Shown piece after piece: positions 36,434 through 45,306 of a DNA stretch of 64,000 nucleotides; position 1 is the first letter of the stretch, and every line of letters begins with the position of its first letter. A program made the translations under genes and the position numbers. Below the pieces are notes generated by a model that was given only the letters and a program-made list of their open reading frames with translations, did not search any database and was not told where the DNA came from. The stretch comes from Mesorhizobium sp. GTDB taxonomy: Bacteria > Pseudomonadota > Alphaproteobacteria > Rhizobiales > Rhizobiaceae. The stretch spans positions 1-64,000 of the forward strand of contig SAQL01000032.1 in the NCBI GenBank assembly GCA_004020645.1, given 5' to 3'.

Positions 36434-37330
36434 TCAGACCCTTTCGACGGTTTTCTGGCCAAACAGGCCGGATGGGCGCACCAGCAGGACCACCAGCGCC
36501 AGCGCATAGGCGAACCAGCCTTCGATGCCGCCGCCGACAAAGGGACCGAGATAGACCTCGGCCAGTTTCTCGCTGGCGCCGATAATGAGGCCACCGACGA
36601 TGGCGCCGAGGATGGAATCGAAGCCGCCGAGCACCAGCACCGGCAGCGCCTTCAAAACGATCAGCGACAGAGAGAACTGGACACCGAGACGCGCGCCCCA
36701 CAGCAGCCCCGCGACCAGCGCCACGAACCCCGCGGCCGTCCACACCGTTCCCCATATCCGGGGCAGCCGCAGCCCGACGGCGAGTGCTGCAAACTGGTCG
36801 TCGGCGACGGCGCGAAACGCTAGCCCGATCCGGGTCCAGTAGAAGAATGCGCTCAAGCCTGCCACCATCGCCGCGGCTATACCTGAGGCGAGAAGGTCGA
36901 ACGACGAGATCAGGATGCCGCCGACCTCGAAGGGCGTGTCGTCTATGCCGAGATCGAGCCCGTGCACCTGAGTGCCCCACACCAACTGGGCAGCGCCCTC
37001 GATGATGTAGGACAGGCCAAGCGTGGCCATGAACAGCGTCATCGGCGAGCGATTGACCAGCGGCCTCAGCACAGTCCGCTCGATGGTGAAGCCCAGCACG
37101 ACCATGGCCGCGAAGGTGATGAGCAGCGAAAGCACGAACGGGATGCCGCGTTCGACGAGGCTGACAAAGGTGAGCGCTGCGAACAGCACCATCGACCCTT
37201 GCGCGAAGTTCAGCACGCCCGACGTCTTGTAGATCAGAACGAAGCCGATGGCGACGAGCGAATACATGACGCCCGAGAGCAGGCCGCCGACCAGCACCTC
37301 GATGACGAAGAGGAAATCATAGTAGCTCAT
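36434..37330 (-). CDS. Liv-type ABC permease (LivH-like)
   Basis: The 298-residue hydrophobic protein has the LivH pattern: GLLSGVMYSLVAIGFVLIYKTSGVLNFAQG near the N-terminus and VLGGFDSILGAIVGGLIIG near the C-terminus. It has about eight transmembrane segments. Its start overlaps the livG-like stop by one base, and it precedes the LivM-like gene by 3 bp. Confidence 0.88.
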   Translation of the reverse strand: MSYYDFLFVIEVLVGGLLSGVMYSLVAIGFVLIYKTSGVLNFAQGSMVLFAALTFVSLVERGIPFVLSLLITFAAMVVLGFTIERTVLRPLVNRSPMTLFMATLGLSYIIEGAAQLVWGTQVHGLDLGIDDTPFEVGGILISSFDLLASGIAAAMVAGLSAFFYWTRIGLAFRAVADDQFAALAVGLRLPRIWGTVWTAAGFVALVAGLLWGARLGVQFSLSLIVLKALPVLVLGGFDSILGAIVGGLIIGASEKLAEVYLGPFVGGGIEGWFAYALALVVLLVRPSGLFGQKTVERV

Positions 37331-38232
37331 CAGATGCCCTCGCCATTCTCGCCCTCGGCGGCGCCGATATAGGCCCGGATCACTGCCGGATCGGCCCTGA
37401 CTTCGGTTGGCGTCCCGTCTGCGATCTTGCGGCCGTAGTCGAGCACCGCGACCCGATCGGAGAGCCCCATGACCACGCCAATATCGTGCTCGATCAGGAT
37501 GATGGTGACGCCGTGCCGATCGCGCGCGGCGCGCACAAAGCCGGCCATCTCGGCTTTCTCGGTCGCCGTCATGCCGGCCATCGGCTCGTCGAGCAGCAGG
37601 ACGTTCGGCTCGGCCACCAGGGCGCGGGCCAGTTCGACCCGCTTCTGCAGGCCGTAGGGCAGCGTCGCGACCAGGCGGTCGGCGACGGCCTCGAGATGCA
37701 GGAAGGCGATTGTCTTATCGACCTTTTCCGCGACTGCCGCATCTTCACGCCGGGCGCGTGGCAAGCTGGCAATGTGTTCGACGAAACTGGCGCGTCTGGT
37801 GTGGACGCGGCCGGACGCGATGTTGTCGCGCACGGAGAGACCGCCGAACAACGCCAGGTTCTGGAAGGTTCGCGCAACGCCCAGCTGTGCCAGACGGCTC
37901 GCCGGCACCCGGGAGAAGGACTGCCCGTCGATCGCGATCTTGCCGTGGTCGGCGTGATAGAGGCCGCTGATGATGTTGATCAGCGAGGATTTCCCGGCGC
38001 CGTTTGGGCCGATCACCGCGCGGATCTCGCCGCTCTTAACCTCGAGGTCGACATCACTCAGCGCCGTGACGCCGCCGAACGAAATGCCGATTCCACTCAA
38101 TACGAGAACCGCATCCGGCCGTAACGAGAGGCATGCCGGACGCCTGTCGCCGACGGGGTTAGTCACCGCGAGGAGGGCGGAAATTTCGGGCGCGCGCTCG
38201 TATGCGGCGGCTCCCAGCGAAGCACCAATCAT
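37330..38232 (-). CDS. Liv-type ABC transporter ATPase (LivG-like)
   Basis: The 300-residue protein has Walker A GPNGAGKSS (near residues 75-83), the LivG-type signature LPYGLQKRVELARAL and Walker B NVLLLDEPMAGM. About 40 residues precede the usual LivG start and look unrelated to it, so the true start may be slightly downstream or the protein has an extension. It pairs with the LivF-like ATPase. Confidence 0.87.
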   Translation of the reverse strand: MIGASLGAAAYERAPEISALLAVTNPVGDRRPACLSLRPDAVLVLSGIGISFGGVTALSDVDLEVKSGEIRAVIGPNGAGKSSLINIISGLYHADHGKIAIDGQSFSRVPASRLAQLGVARTFQNLALFGGLSVRDNIASGRVHTRRASFVEHIASLPRARREDAAVAEKVDKTIAFLHLEAVADRLVATLPYGLQKRVELARALVAEPNVLLLDEPMAGMTATEKAEMAGFVRAARDRHGVTIILIEHDIGVVMGLSDRVAVLDYGRKIADGTPTEVRADPAVIRAYIGAAEGENGEGI

Positions 38233-38288
38233 GAAACGTCCCTCATTTTTGAAAAACAGCTGGCGGCGGCCCGAAGGCCGTGCCTGAC

Positions 38289-39389
38289 CTATTCCGCGGC
38301 GACAAGTTCCCTGTCGCGAGCCGCTTCCAGTTCGCGCACCAGGGGGATGACGCGCTTGCCGAAAAACTCGACCTCTTCCTGGAAATGCAGGAAGCCGAGC
38401 AGGATCAGGTCGGCGCCGGCATCCTTCAACGTGAGGATGCGTTCGGCGATCTGTTCGGGCGTGCCGATGAGATTGCTGCGGAAGCCGTCATTGTATTGCA
38501 CGAGATCCTCGAAGGAGGATTTCGCCCAGTTGCCTTCGCCTTCCGGCGAGGCTTTGCCGGCATTCTTGACCTGGTCGGCAAAACCCTGCACTGCCTCGGG
38601 ATTGGCCTTGGCGATGATCTCGTCGAGCACTGCGCGTGCTTCCTGCTCGCTGTCTCGGGCGATGGCGAAAGCGTTGACGCCGATCTTGACCTTGTGGCCG
38701 TTGGCCTTCGCCTTGGCGCGGATGTCGTCGACCTGTTTTTTGATCTCTTCCGGCGTGTTGCCATTGGTGAAATACCAGTCGGAGACACGAGACGCCATGT
38801 CGCGCGCGGCGCGCGACGAGCCGCCCTGGAATATCTCGGGCAAGGGCTCGATCGGCTTGGGCTTCATCGAATAGTTGGTGAAGCGGTAGAAATCGCCCTT
38901 CAGCGTGAAACTGTCCTCGGTCCAGATGCCGCGCAGCGCGCGGATAAATTCCTCCGACCGCCGATAGCGCTCGTCATGGTCGAGCCAGAGTTCGCCAATG
39001 GCGGCGAACTCGCCACGGAACCAACCGCTGACGACATTGACGGCGACGCGGCCATTGGTCAGGTGGTTGATGGTTGCGATCTGCTTGGCCGCCAGCGCAG
39101 GATTCCACGGCCCGGGCAGGATCGCCGCGATGACTTTCAGCGTCGTGGTCGCGGCGAGCAAGGCGTGGCTGAACGAGACGGATTCGTGCTGGTTGTCGGC
39201 GCCGTAGCCGGCCGTAAAGCGTATCTGGCTCAACGCATAGTCGAAGCCGTTGGCCTCGGCGATCTGGGCGAGCTTGCGGTTGTAGTCGATGTCCCAACCC
39301 GTGCGCTGCTCGATATTGGAGATGACCAGGCCGCCGGAGACATTGGGGACCCAGTAGGCGAATTTGATGGCATCGGAATGCGAGGTCAT
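38289..39389 (-). CDS. sfnG: FMNH2-dependent dimethylsulfone monooxygenase
   Basis: The 366-residue luciferase-like monooxygenase closely follows SfnG: KFAYWVPNVSGGLVISNIEQRTGWDIDY at the N-terminus, NVVSGWFRGEF, and IFQGGSSRAARDMASRVSDWYFTNGN. SfnG converts dimethylsulfone to methanesulfinate, allowing its use as a sulfur source. It needs reduced FMN, which the adjacent reductase can supply. The start at 39389 is well supported by homology. It is the second gene of the operon. Confidence 0.93.
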   Translation of the reverse strand: MTSHSDAIKFAYWVPNVSGGLVISNIEQRTGWDIDYNRKLAQIAEANGFDYALSQIRFTAGYGADNQHESVSFSHALLAATTTLKVIAAILPGPWNPALAAKQIATINHLTNGRVAVNVVSGWFRGEFAAIGELWLDHDERYRRSEEFIRALRGIWTEDSFTLKGDFYRFTNYSMKPKPIEPLPEIFQGGSSRAARDMASRVSDWYFTNGNTPEEIKKQVDDIRAKAKANGHKVKIGVNAFAIARDSEQEARAVLDEIIAKANPEAVQGFADQVKNAGKASPEGEGNWAKSSFEDLVQYNDGFRSNLIGTPEQIAERILTLKDAGADLILLGFLHFQEEVEFFGKRVIPLVRELEAARDRELVAAE

Positions 39390-39414
39390 GTTTGTTTTCC
39401 CCTTCTTGATTGTT

Positions 39415-40008
39415 TCAGCCGACGCGCGCGGCGACGGCAGCGTCTGCGTGATTGGAATTGAGCAAGGAGACCGCTTCGGTGGCGGCTCTTGAAATGCGCT
39501 CGCTGATGGCCGCGCCGACGATCTCGCCATTGATGAAATTGTCAGGCGAGCCATAGATGCCGGTCGGCACGGTGACGGCGCCGAAAAAGCCGAACAATGG
39601 CCGCAGCTGATGTTCGAGCACCAAGCCATGGTAGGGGCTCCCGCCGGTTGCCGCGAGAAGCACAGTCTTGCCAGTCAACGCGCGGTAATCGACGAGGTCG
39701 AACAGGTGCTTGAAGGCGCCGGTGTAGGAAGCGCGATAAACGGGCGTTCCGACCACCAGCAAGTCTGCCTTCTCGACACGCTGGATGATTGCTTCTCCAG
39801 ATGCGCCAATTGCGCCGCGGGATAGCCCGGCGAAAAGCGAGGGTGCTGCCTCCGTGATCTCGATCAGACCGGTGTCTGCAGGCACGCGCAACGCGACCGC
39901 CTTGACCAGCGCATTCACCACCGCCGTGGTGCGGGACGGCGTGCTGACACCGCCCGATATTCCGAGAACCGATAGCCGTGCCAACTCATCAATCTCCACA
40001 CCTTGCAT
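39415..40008 (-). CDS. msuE: NAD(P)H-dependent FMN reductase (MsuE/SsuE type)
   Basis: The 197-residue flavodoxin-fold protein has SVLGISGGVSTPSRT (phosphate-binding loop) and LLVVGTPVYRASYTGAFKHLFDL plus LLAATGGSPYHGL, typical of SsuE/MsuE reductases. It reduces FMN for SfnG and SsuD. The ATG at 40008 is chosen; an upstream TTG at 40038 is possible. It is the promoter-proximal gene of the leftward operon. Confidence 0.88.
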   Translation of the reverse strand: MQGVEIDELARLSVLGISGGVSTPSRTTAVVNALVKAVALRVPADTGLIEITEAAPSLFAGLSRGAIGASGEAIIQRVEKADLLVVGTPVYRASYTGAFKHLFDLVDYRALTGKTVLLAATGGSPYHGLVLEHQLRPLFGFFGAVTVPTGIYGSPDNFINGEIVGAAISERISRAATEAVSLLNSNHADAAVAARVG

Positions 40009-40100
40009 GCGCGCAAGGCCAGCACCAAACCAGGTCAAACGATATTCTATAAAATCTATAGAGATAAGGAATTATGTTCTGATGTTTTCACGTCGATGGG
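40009..40100 (-). promoter_or_regulatory. AT-rich control region of the organosulfur operon
   Basis: A markedly AT-rich block lies just upstream of msuE. Inverted repeat TCTATA (40046-40051) and TATAGA (40057-40062) with a 5-base centre fits a LysR-type (T-N11-A-like) site, as expected for CysB/Cbl-like sulfur control. A possible -10 TAGAAT overlaps it. Regulator identity is inference. Confidence 0.4.
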
Positions 40101-40330
40101 AAAAACGGCGCTGTTAGCCGCATGGCAAAGGGGTTGACGGTTTAGCAGCGGAATGCGGCGCCAAACGCAAGCGGGATCAGCGGCGGCGCGCTCGTGGTTG
40201 GAATTTTAACCGAGAAAGGGAGGGGAATCCGCGAAGGACAGCTCCAATTAACCAAGCGAAGCCGCGCCAGCGTATCCCCCGCCTGTGCGGCTGCCGGGCG
40301 CGTTAGCCAGCAGATTTAGTTTGTTAGGCA

Positions 40331-40945
40331 CTCTCGGCATCAGCCTCCCTGATCGCTAGAACCGCAAAGGTCCGCCTTTCAACGGATGCTTCGATCGGGG
40401 AGGACTTCGCCGACCTGAAGATCAAGATCCGCTTCGGAGAAGGTGGGCCGAACATCGAGGCGCGCGAGGACATCAAGATCACGGACGTGGCGCCGATCAT
40501 CAGGACTATCGAGGGCGTCCTAGGCGAAGGCGACATGGTGCAACGGCGCCGGAGCTGGCCCGGACCGAACAAGCGGCCCGTCTATAATTTCCGTTCAGAG
40601 GGCCGGGAGTTCTCGTAGAACCGGTGCCTCATCGTCGCGGACGGCTTCTACGAGTTCACCGATCCGATAGGCCCCAAGAAGAAGCGAAAAGACAAGTGGC
40701 TCTTCATAAAGAAGGACGGGCCGATCTTCTGCATTGCTGGAATCTGGCGTGACACGCCGGAAGTCGGCGAAGCCTTCACCATGCTGACGATGGAGCCTGG
40801 GCCCGATATCGCGCCCTATCATGACAGGCAGATTGTAATCATCGATCGCAGCGCGTGGGCGGATTGGCTCGACCCTTCGGTGTCGGCGAAGTCGCTGATC
40901 AAGGCCCTTCCCCCCAGCACACTGCAGGTAGAGCAAGTCGGGTGA
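40331..40945 (+). pseudogene. SRAP (SOS response-associated peptidase) remnant with amber stop
   Basis: The frame encodes SRAP-family sequence: ITDVAPIIRTIEG, WPGPNKRPVYNFRSEGREF, then NRCLIVADGFYEF and the histidine-containing MEPGPDIAPYHDRQIVI. A TAG at 40616-40618 interrupts it between FS and NRCL. No start codon and no N-terminal Met-Cys catalytic residue exist upstream, since a stop occurs just before 40331. SRAP proteins (YedK/HMCES) crosslink to abasic sites in ssDNA, so a link with the neighbouring DNA-repair operon is plausible. This copy is inactive. Confidence 0.75.
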
Positions 40946-40973
40946 CTTGAAACGAAACGGCGCCCGATGTCGA

Positions 40974-42020
40974 TCAGGGATGGGGCGGGGAGCGCACCAC
41001 CTGCCGGGCTGGCTTATCCTGACGCTCGCCTTGGTACGAGACCTGGCGCAGGAGATTGTCTTCCGTCCAGGTGAGATAGGTGACCTCGACCACCACTTCA
41101 GGCCTGACCCAATGCACGCGCGACAGCTCAAGCGGCGAGCCGAACCGGCTCTCGCGCGGCGGCGGGACGTCGAGGGGCATTCGATCTGCCTGAAGTGGCG
41201 CAAGCCGGCGAGCCAACCGCTTGAGCTCTGCAACCGTGATGCCCGTGCCGGCGCGGCCCGCGTACAACAGACGACCATCATCGGTGTAGTAGCCGAGAAG
41301 CAGCGAGCCGATATGCGGCCGGCTTCGAGTCGGATCGGTCCAGCCGACGACGATGAATTCCTCTCTGTTGAGACACTTTGACTTGACCCATAGGCCGCGA
41401 TTGCCGGATGCATAGGCGCTGTCGATCCGCTTTGAGATAGCGCCCTCGAGTGCCAGCCGGCAGGCGTGCTTGCGGAACGCAGGCCCGTCGCCGATCACGT
41501 GATCGCTGAAGCGCAGGCCGGGCATGTCGGTCGAAAACAGGCCTTCCAGTCGCGCCTTGCGGTCGATGAGCGGCAGCTTCGCAATGCTTTCTCCGTTCAG
41601 GAACAGAAGATCGAAAGCAAAGAAGGCAAGATCGCCCGTGCGGCCCTCGTCCATAGCGGCCTGCAGGCGGCTGAAGGAGGTGACGCCGTCTGCCCGAACG
41701 GCGCACAGCTCCCCGTCGACATAGGCGTCTTTCACCGGGAGCGCGCGGAGGGCCGCTATCGTCGCTTGATAGCGATGCGACCAATCGAGGCCGGTGCGGG
41801 TGAGCAAGCGGATGTCGCTGCCGTCGATCCGCGCGTGCATGCGGTATCCGTCGTACTTGATTTCGTGAAGCCAATCTGGGCCGTTGGGCGCATCGTCGAC
41901 CAGGCGCGTCAGCTGAGGCTCGATCCATTTCGGCGGATGCGTTTTATTCGGCTTTGTGGGATTCACCGTCTTCCGCGCCAATTGAGATAAAGCGTCGTCA
42001 TGCGGGCCAGACGACCACAT
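40974..42020 (-). CDS. ATP-dependent DNA ligase (LigD ligase-domain type)
   Basis: The 348-residue protein has the adenylation motif EIKYDGYRMHARI (lysine nucleophile), then VDGELCAV, AFFAFDLLFLNGE, EGAISKRIDSAY and WVKSKCLNREEFIVVGW. The OB-fold follows (RSRPHIGSLLLGYY). It is the ligase module of LigD without polymerase or phosphoesterase domains, a form found in Rhizobiales as an accessory non-homologous end-joining ligase. It starts 26 bp after dnaE2 in the same direction, so SOS-dependent co-expression with the mutasome is likely. No ku gene is in the window. Confidence 0.87.
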   Translation of the reverse strand: MWSSGPHDDALSQLARKTVNPTKPNKTHPPKWIEPQLTRLVDDAPNGPDWLHEIKYDGYRMHARIDGSDIRLLTRTGLDWSHRYQATIAALRALPVKDAYVDGELCAVRADGVTSFSRLQAAMDEGRTGDLAFFAFDLLFLNGESIAKLPLIDRKARLEGLFSTDMPGLRFSDHVIGDGPAFRKHACRLALEGAISKRIDSAYASGNRGLWVKSKCLNREEFIVVGWTDPTRSRPHIGSLLLGYYTDDGRLLYAGRAGTGITVAELKRLARRLAPLQADRMPLDVPPPRESRFGSPLELSRVHWVRPEVVVEVTYLTWTEDNLLRQVSYQGERQDKPARQVVRSPPHP

Positions 42021-42045
42021 GATGACGGTATATCCGCTGGAGCTT

Positions 42046-45000
42046 CTATCGGAAATCCCGCGTCTTCACCTTGATGCGGTCGATGTGCTCGTAGGGATCG
42101 ACGATATCGCGCCCCTTCGGCATCCCGCGCGGATCGATGCCCGATCCGCCGTGATGGGCCTCGTCACCGCGGCCGTGTGGCAATGGAAACGGCGTGTCGC
42201 GGTTTCCGACGCTGGCGAGTTCGGCCGAAAGATCGGTCAGCTCGTGGGCGACGAGATGCACCACCTCGCCTTCGCGCTGGATGCGGCCGCGCACGCCGAG
42301 CATGGCGGAAGAGAGAAGCACGCGACGGAATTTCTCGAACACCTTGACCCACACGACGACGTTTGCAGCGCCCGTCTCATCTTCCATGGTGAGGAACATG
42401 ACGCCTTTGGCCGAGCCCGGCCGTTGCCGCACCAGCACCAGGCCGGCCGCCTCGATCCATCGTTTGTCTCGCGCCTGCATGGCCTCCTGACAGGTCACGA
42501 TGCGGCGCCGGCGAAGGTCGGCACGCAGGAACGAAACAGGGTGGCTGCGCAAGGTAAGTCCGACATGGCCGTAATCCTCGACAACCTCGCGGCCGGCTGT
42601 CATCGGCTTAAGCGCAATGACAGGTTCGTGGATCTCCGAAGCGGTCTTCTGTTCGCGGGACGCGGCGGCCGCAAACAGGGGCAAGGGTTCATCACGCAAC
42701 GCCTTGATCGCCCAGAGTGCATCGCGACGGGCAAGGTTCATACCCGGCAAAAAGGCGTCGGCCTCGGCGAGCTGGACCAGTGAAGCCGCCGGCACGCCGG
42801 CGCGGCGCCAGAGATCGTCCACCGAGGCGAAGGGCTCGTCGGCCCGCGCCGCGACGATCGCGGCCGCGTCAACATTGGCGAGACCCTTCACCATGCGCAG
42901 GCCGAGCCGGACGGCGAAGCGATCTTCGGCATCGGTCGGCTCAAGCGTGCAATCCCAGCGGCTGGCATTGACGCAGACCGGGCGTACCTCGACGCCATGA
43001 TCGCGAGCGTCGCGCACGATCTGGGCCGGAAGATAAAAACCCATAGGCTGCGAATTCAACAACGCGGCACAGAAGACATCCGGATGCCAGCATTTCATCC
43101 AGGATGACGCGTAGGCGATCAGCGCGAAGGAGGCAGCGTGGCTTTCGGGAAAGCCGTAGCTGCCGAAGCCCTCCAATTGCGAAAAGGTCTTCTCGGCAAA
43201 CTCCGGGGTGTAACCGTTGGCGATCATGCCGCTGATCAGCTTGTCGCGGAACTTCGAGACGCCGCCGGTGTGCTTGAAGGTGGCCATGGCGCGCCGCAGC
43301 TGGTCGGCCTCGCCGGCGGAAAAGCCGGCGCAGACCATTGAGACCTGCATCGCCTGCTCCTGAAACAGCGGCACGCCGAGCGTCTTGCCGAGAACGCGCT
43401 CGAGCTCCGGCGTTGGAAACGTCACCTCCTCCTTCCCGTCGCGCCGGCGAAGATACGGGTGGACCATGTCGCCTTGGATCGGGCCCGGCCGGACGATCGC
43501 GACCTCGATGACCAGGTCGTAGAAAGTGCGAGGCTTGATGCGTGGCAGCATCGACATCTGGGCGCGGCTTTCGATCTGGAAGACGCCGAGCGTATCGGCC
43601 TTCCGGATCATCGCGTAGGTGCGCGGGTCCTCGGCCGGAATCGTCGCCAGGTCGAGAGCGATGCCCTTGTGCTCGGAGAGGAGATCGAATGACCGCTTCA
43701 TGCAGGTGAGCATGCCCAAGGCCAAAACATCCACCTTCATGAATTTGAGCGCGTCTATATCGTCCTTGTCCCATTCCACGACCTGGCGATCCTTCATCGC
43801 CGCCGGCTCGATCGGCACGAGGTCGTCAAGGCGATCGTGCGTCAAGACAAAGCCGCCCGGATGCTGCGAGAGGTGGCGCGGTGTACCGGCAAGTTGCGCC
43901 GCGAGTTCGAGGGTCAGTCGCAGCCGCCGATCGCCGAGATTGAGGTTCAGCTCTCGGGCCCGCTCCTCATCGACAGCCTCGCCATGGCCCCAGACCTGCG
44001 AGGACAGAAGTTTCGTCATGTCCTCGGGCAGGCCGAGCGCCTTGCCGACGTCGCGGACCGCACCCTTGGTGCGGTAACGGATGACGGTGGAACACAGCGC
44101 TGCGTGGTCGCGGCCGTAGGTTTCATAGACCCACTGCATGACGATCTCGCGCCGTTCATGCTCGAAATCGACGTCGATGTCGGGCGGCTCACTCCGCTCC
44201 TGGCTGACGAAACGCTCGAACAGGAGATTGTTGCGTTCGGGATCGATAGAGGTGATGCCCAGCACATAGCAGACGGCTGAATTGGCGGCCGAGCCGCGGC
44301 CCTGGCAAAGGATGTCCTGGCTGCGGGCGAAGCGGACGATCGAGTTGACGGTCAGGAAGTACGGCGCATATTTGAGCGTCTCGATCAGCCGCAGCTCGTG
44401 CTTCAGAATGCCAACGACCTTATCGGGAAGACCCTCGGGATAGCGGCGGGCTGCACCTTCCCAGGCCAGCTTTTCCAGCGCCTGCTGGGAGGTGAGGCCC
44501 GGCATGGTCTTTTCCTCCGGGTATTGGTAGGCGAGCTCGTCCATTGAGAAACGGCAGCGGTCGGCGATCTCGACGGTGCGCGCCAGGGCCTCAGGATAAC
44601 GGCTGAACAGCCGCGCCATTTCATCGCCCGGTTTGAGATAGCGGTCGGCATGACGTTCGCGCAGGAAGCCGGCGTCATCGATGGTGACGTTGTGGCGAAT
44701 GCAGGTGACGACATCCTGCATCATGCGGCGGGCCGGCTCGTGGAACAGCACATCGTTGGTGACGATGGTGGGCACGCGCATCGCTGTCGCCAAGTTAGCC
44801 AGCTCGTAAAGCCGGAGCTGGTCGTTCGGACGCCTGCGCAAGGTGAGCGCCAGATAGGCGCGATCGCCGAAGATCTCGCGCAGCCGCCGCAAACGAACGG
44901 CACAAAGATCATCGGCTTCATCCGGCACCAGGACCGCAATAAAACCTTCGCTATAGGCAACGACATCATCCCAATCGAGATGGCATTTTGCCTTGCCGGC

Positions 45001-45306
45001 TCGGCCCTTGCCGAGCGACAGCAGACGGCAGAGCCGCGAATAGGCCGGTCGGTCGGTCGGATAGATCAGGATCGACATGCCATCGGCGAGATCGAGACGG
45101 CAGCCGACGATCAGCCGGACGCCTGTCGTCTTTGCCGCTTCATGCGCGCGCACGATGCCGGCGAGCGAATTGCGATCGACGACAGCAAGGGCTTCGATAC
45201 CGAGCAACGCCGCCTGCGCAAACAGCTCTTCGCAGGAACTTGCCCCGCGCAGGAAACTGAAATGCGAGGTGACCTGCAACTCGGCATATCGAATTCCGCC
45301 GATCAT
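42046..45306 (-). CDS. dnaE2: Error-prone DNA polymerase III alpha subunit DnaE2 (ImuC)
   Basis: The 1,086-residue protein has an N-terminal PHP domain (ELQVTSHFSFLRGASS), the polymerase signature PPDIDVDFEHERREIVMQW with its catalytic aspartates, FMKVDVLALGMLTC, and a C-terminal OB-fold (KGVMFLTMEDETGAANVVVW). Length is normal. DnaE2 performs mutagenic translesion synthesis after DNA damage, directed by ImuB. The start at 45306 overlaps the imuB stop (ATGA, 45303-45306). SOS control comes from the box at 47532-47546. Confidence 0.95.
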   Translation of the reverse strand: MIGGIRYAELQVTSHFSFLRGASSCEELFAQAALLGIEALAVVDRNSLAGIVRAHEAAKTTGVRLIVGCRLDLADGMSILIYPTDRPAYSRLCRLLSLGKGRAGKAKCHLDWDDVVAYSEGFIAVLVPDEADDLCAVRLRRLREIFGDRAYLALTLRRRPNDQLRLYELANLATAMRVPTIVTNDVLFHEPARRMMQDVVTCIRHNVTIDDAGFLRERHADRYLKPGDEMARLFSRYPEALARTVEIADRCRFSMDELAYQYPEEKTMPGLTSQQALEKLAWEGAARRYPEGLPDKVVGILKHELRLIETLKYAPYFLTVNSIVRFARSQDILCQGRGSAANSAVCYVLGITSIDPERNNLLFERFVSQERSEPPDIDVDFEHERREIVMQWVYETYGRDHAALCSTVIRYRTKGAVRDVGKALGLPEDMTKLLSSQVWGHGEAVDEERARELNLNLGDRRLRLTLELAAQLAGTPRHLSQHPGGFVLTHDRLDDLVPIEPAAMKDRQVVEWDKDDIDALKFMKVDVLALGMLTCMKRSFDLLSEHKGIALDLATIPAEDPRTYAMIRKADTLGVFQIESRAQMSMLPRIKPRTFYDLVIEVAIVRPGPIQGDMVHPYLRRRDGKEEVTFPTPELERVLGKTLGVPLFQEQAMQVSMVCAGFSAGEADQLRRAMATFKHTGGVSKFRDKLISGMIANGYTPEFAEKTFSQLEGFGSYGFPESHAASFALIAYASSWMKCWHPDVFCAALLNSQPMGFYLPAQIVRDARDHGVEVRPVCVNASRWDCTLEPTDAEDRFAVRLGLRMVKGLANVDAAAIVAARADEPFASVDDLWRRAGVPAASLVQLAEADAFLPGMNLARRDALWAIKALRDEPLPLFAAAASREQKTASEIHEPVIALKPMTAGREVVEDYGHVGLTLRSHPVSFLRADLRRRRIVTCQEAMQARDKRWIEAAGLVLVRQRPGSAKGVMFLTMEDETGAANVVVWVKVFEKFRRVLLSSAMLGVRGRIQREGEVVHLVAHELTDLSAELASVGNRDTPFPLPHGRGDEAHHGGSGIDPRGMPKGRDIVDPYEHIDRIKVKTRDFR

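Noticed and set aside
38280..39461. 393-codon plus-strand frame opposite sfnG
   Set aside because: Shadow of a highly conserved monooxygenase.
40595..41413. 272-codon minus-strand frame over the SRAP remnant and ligase
   Set aside because: It covers the C-terminal part of the ligase in another frame and is antisense to SRAP sequence, with no motifs of its own.
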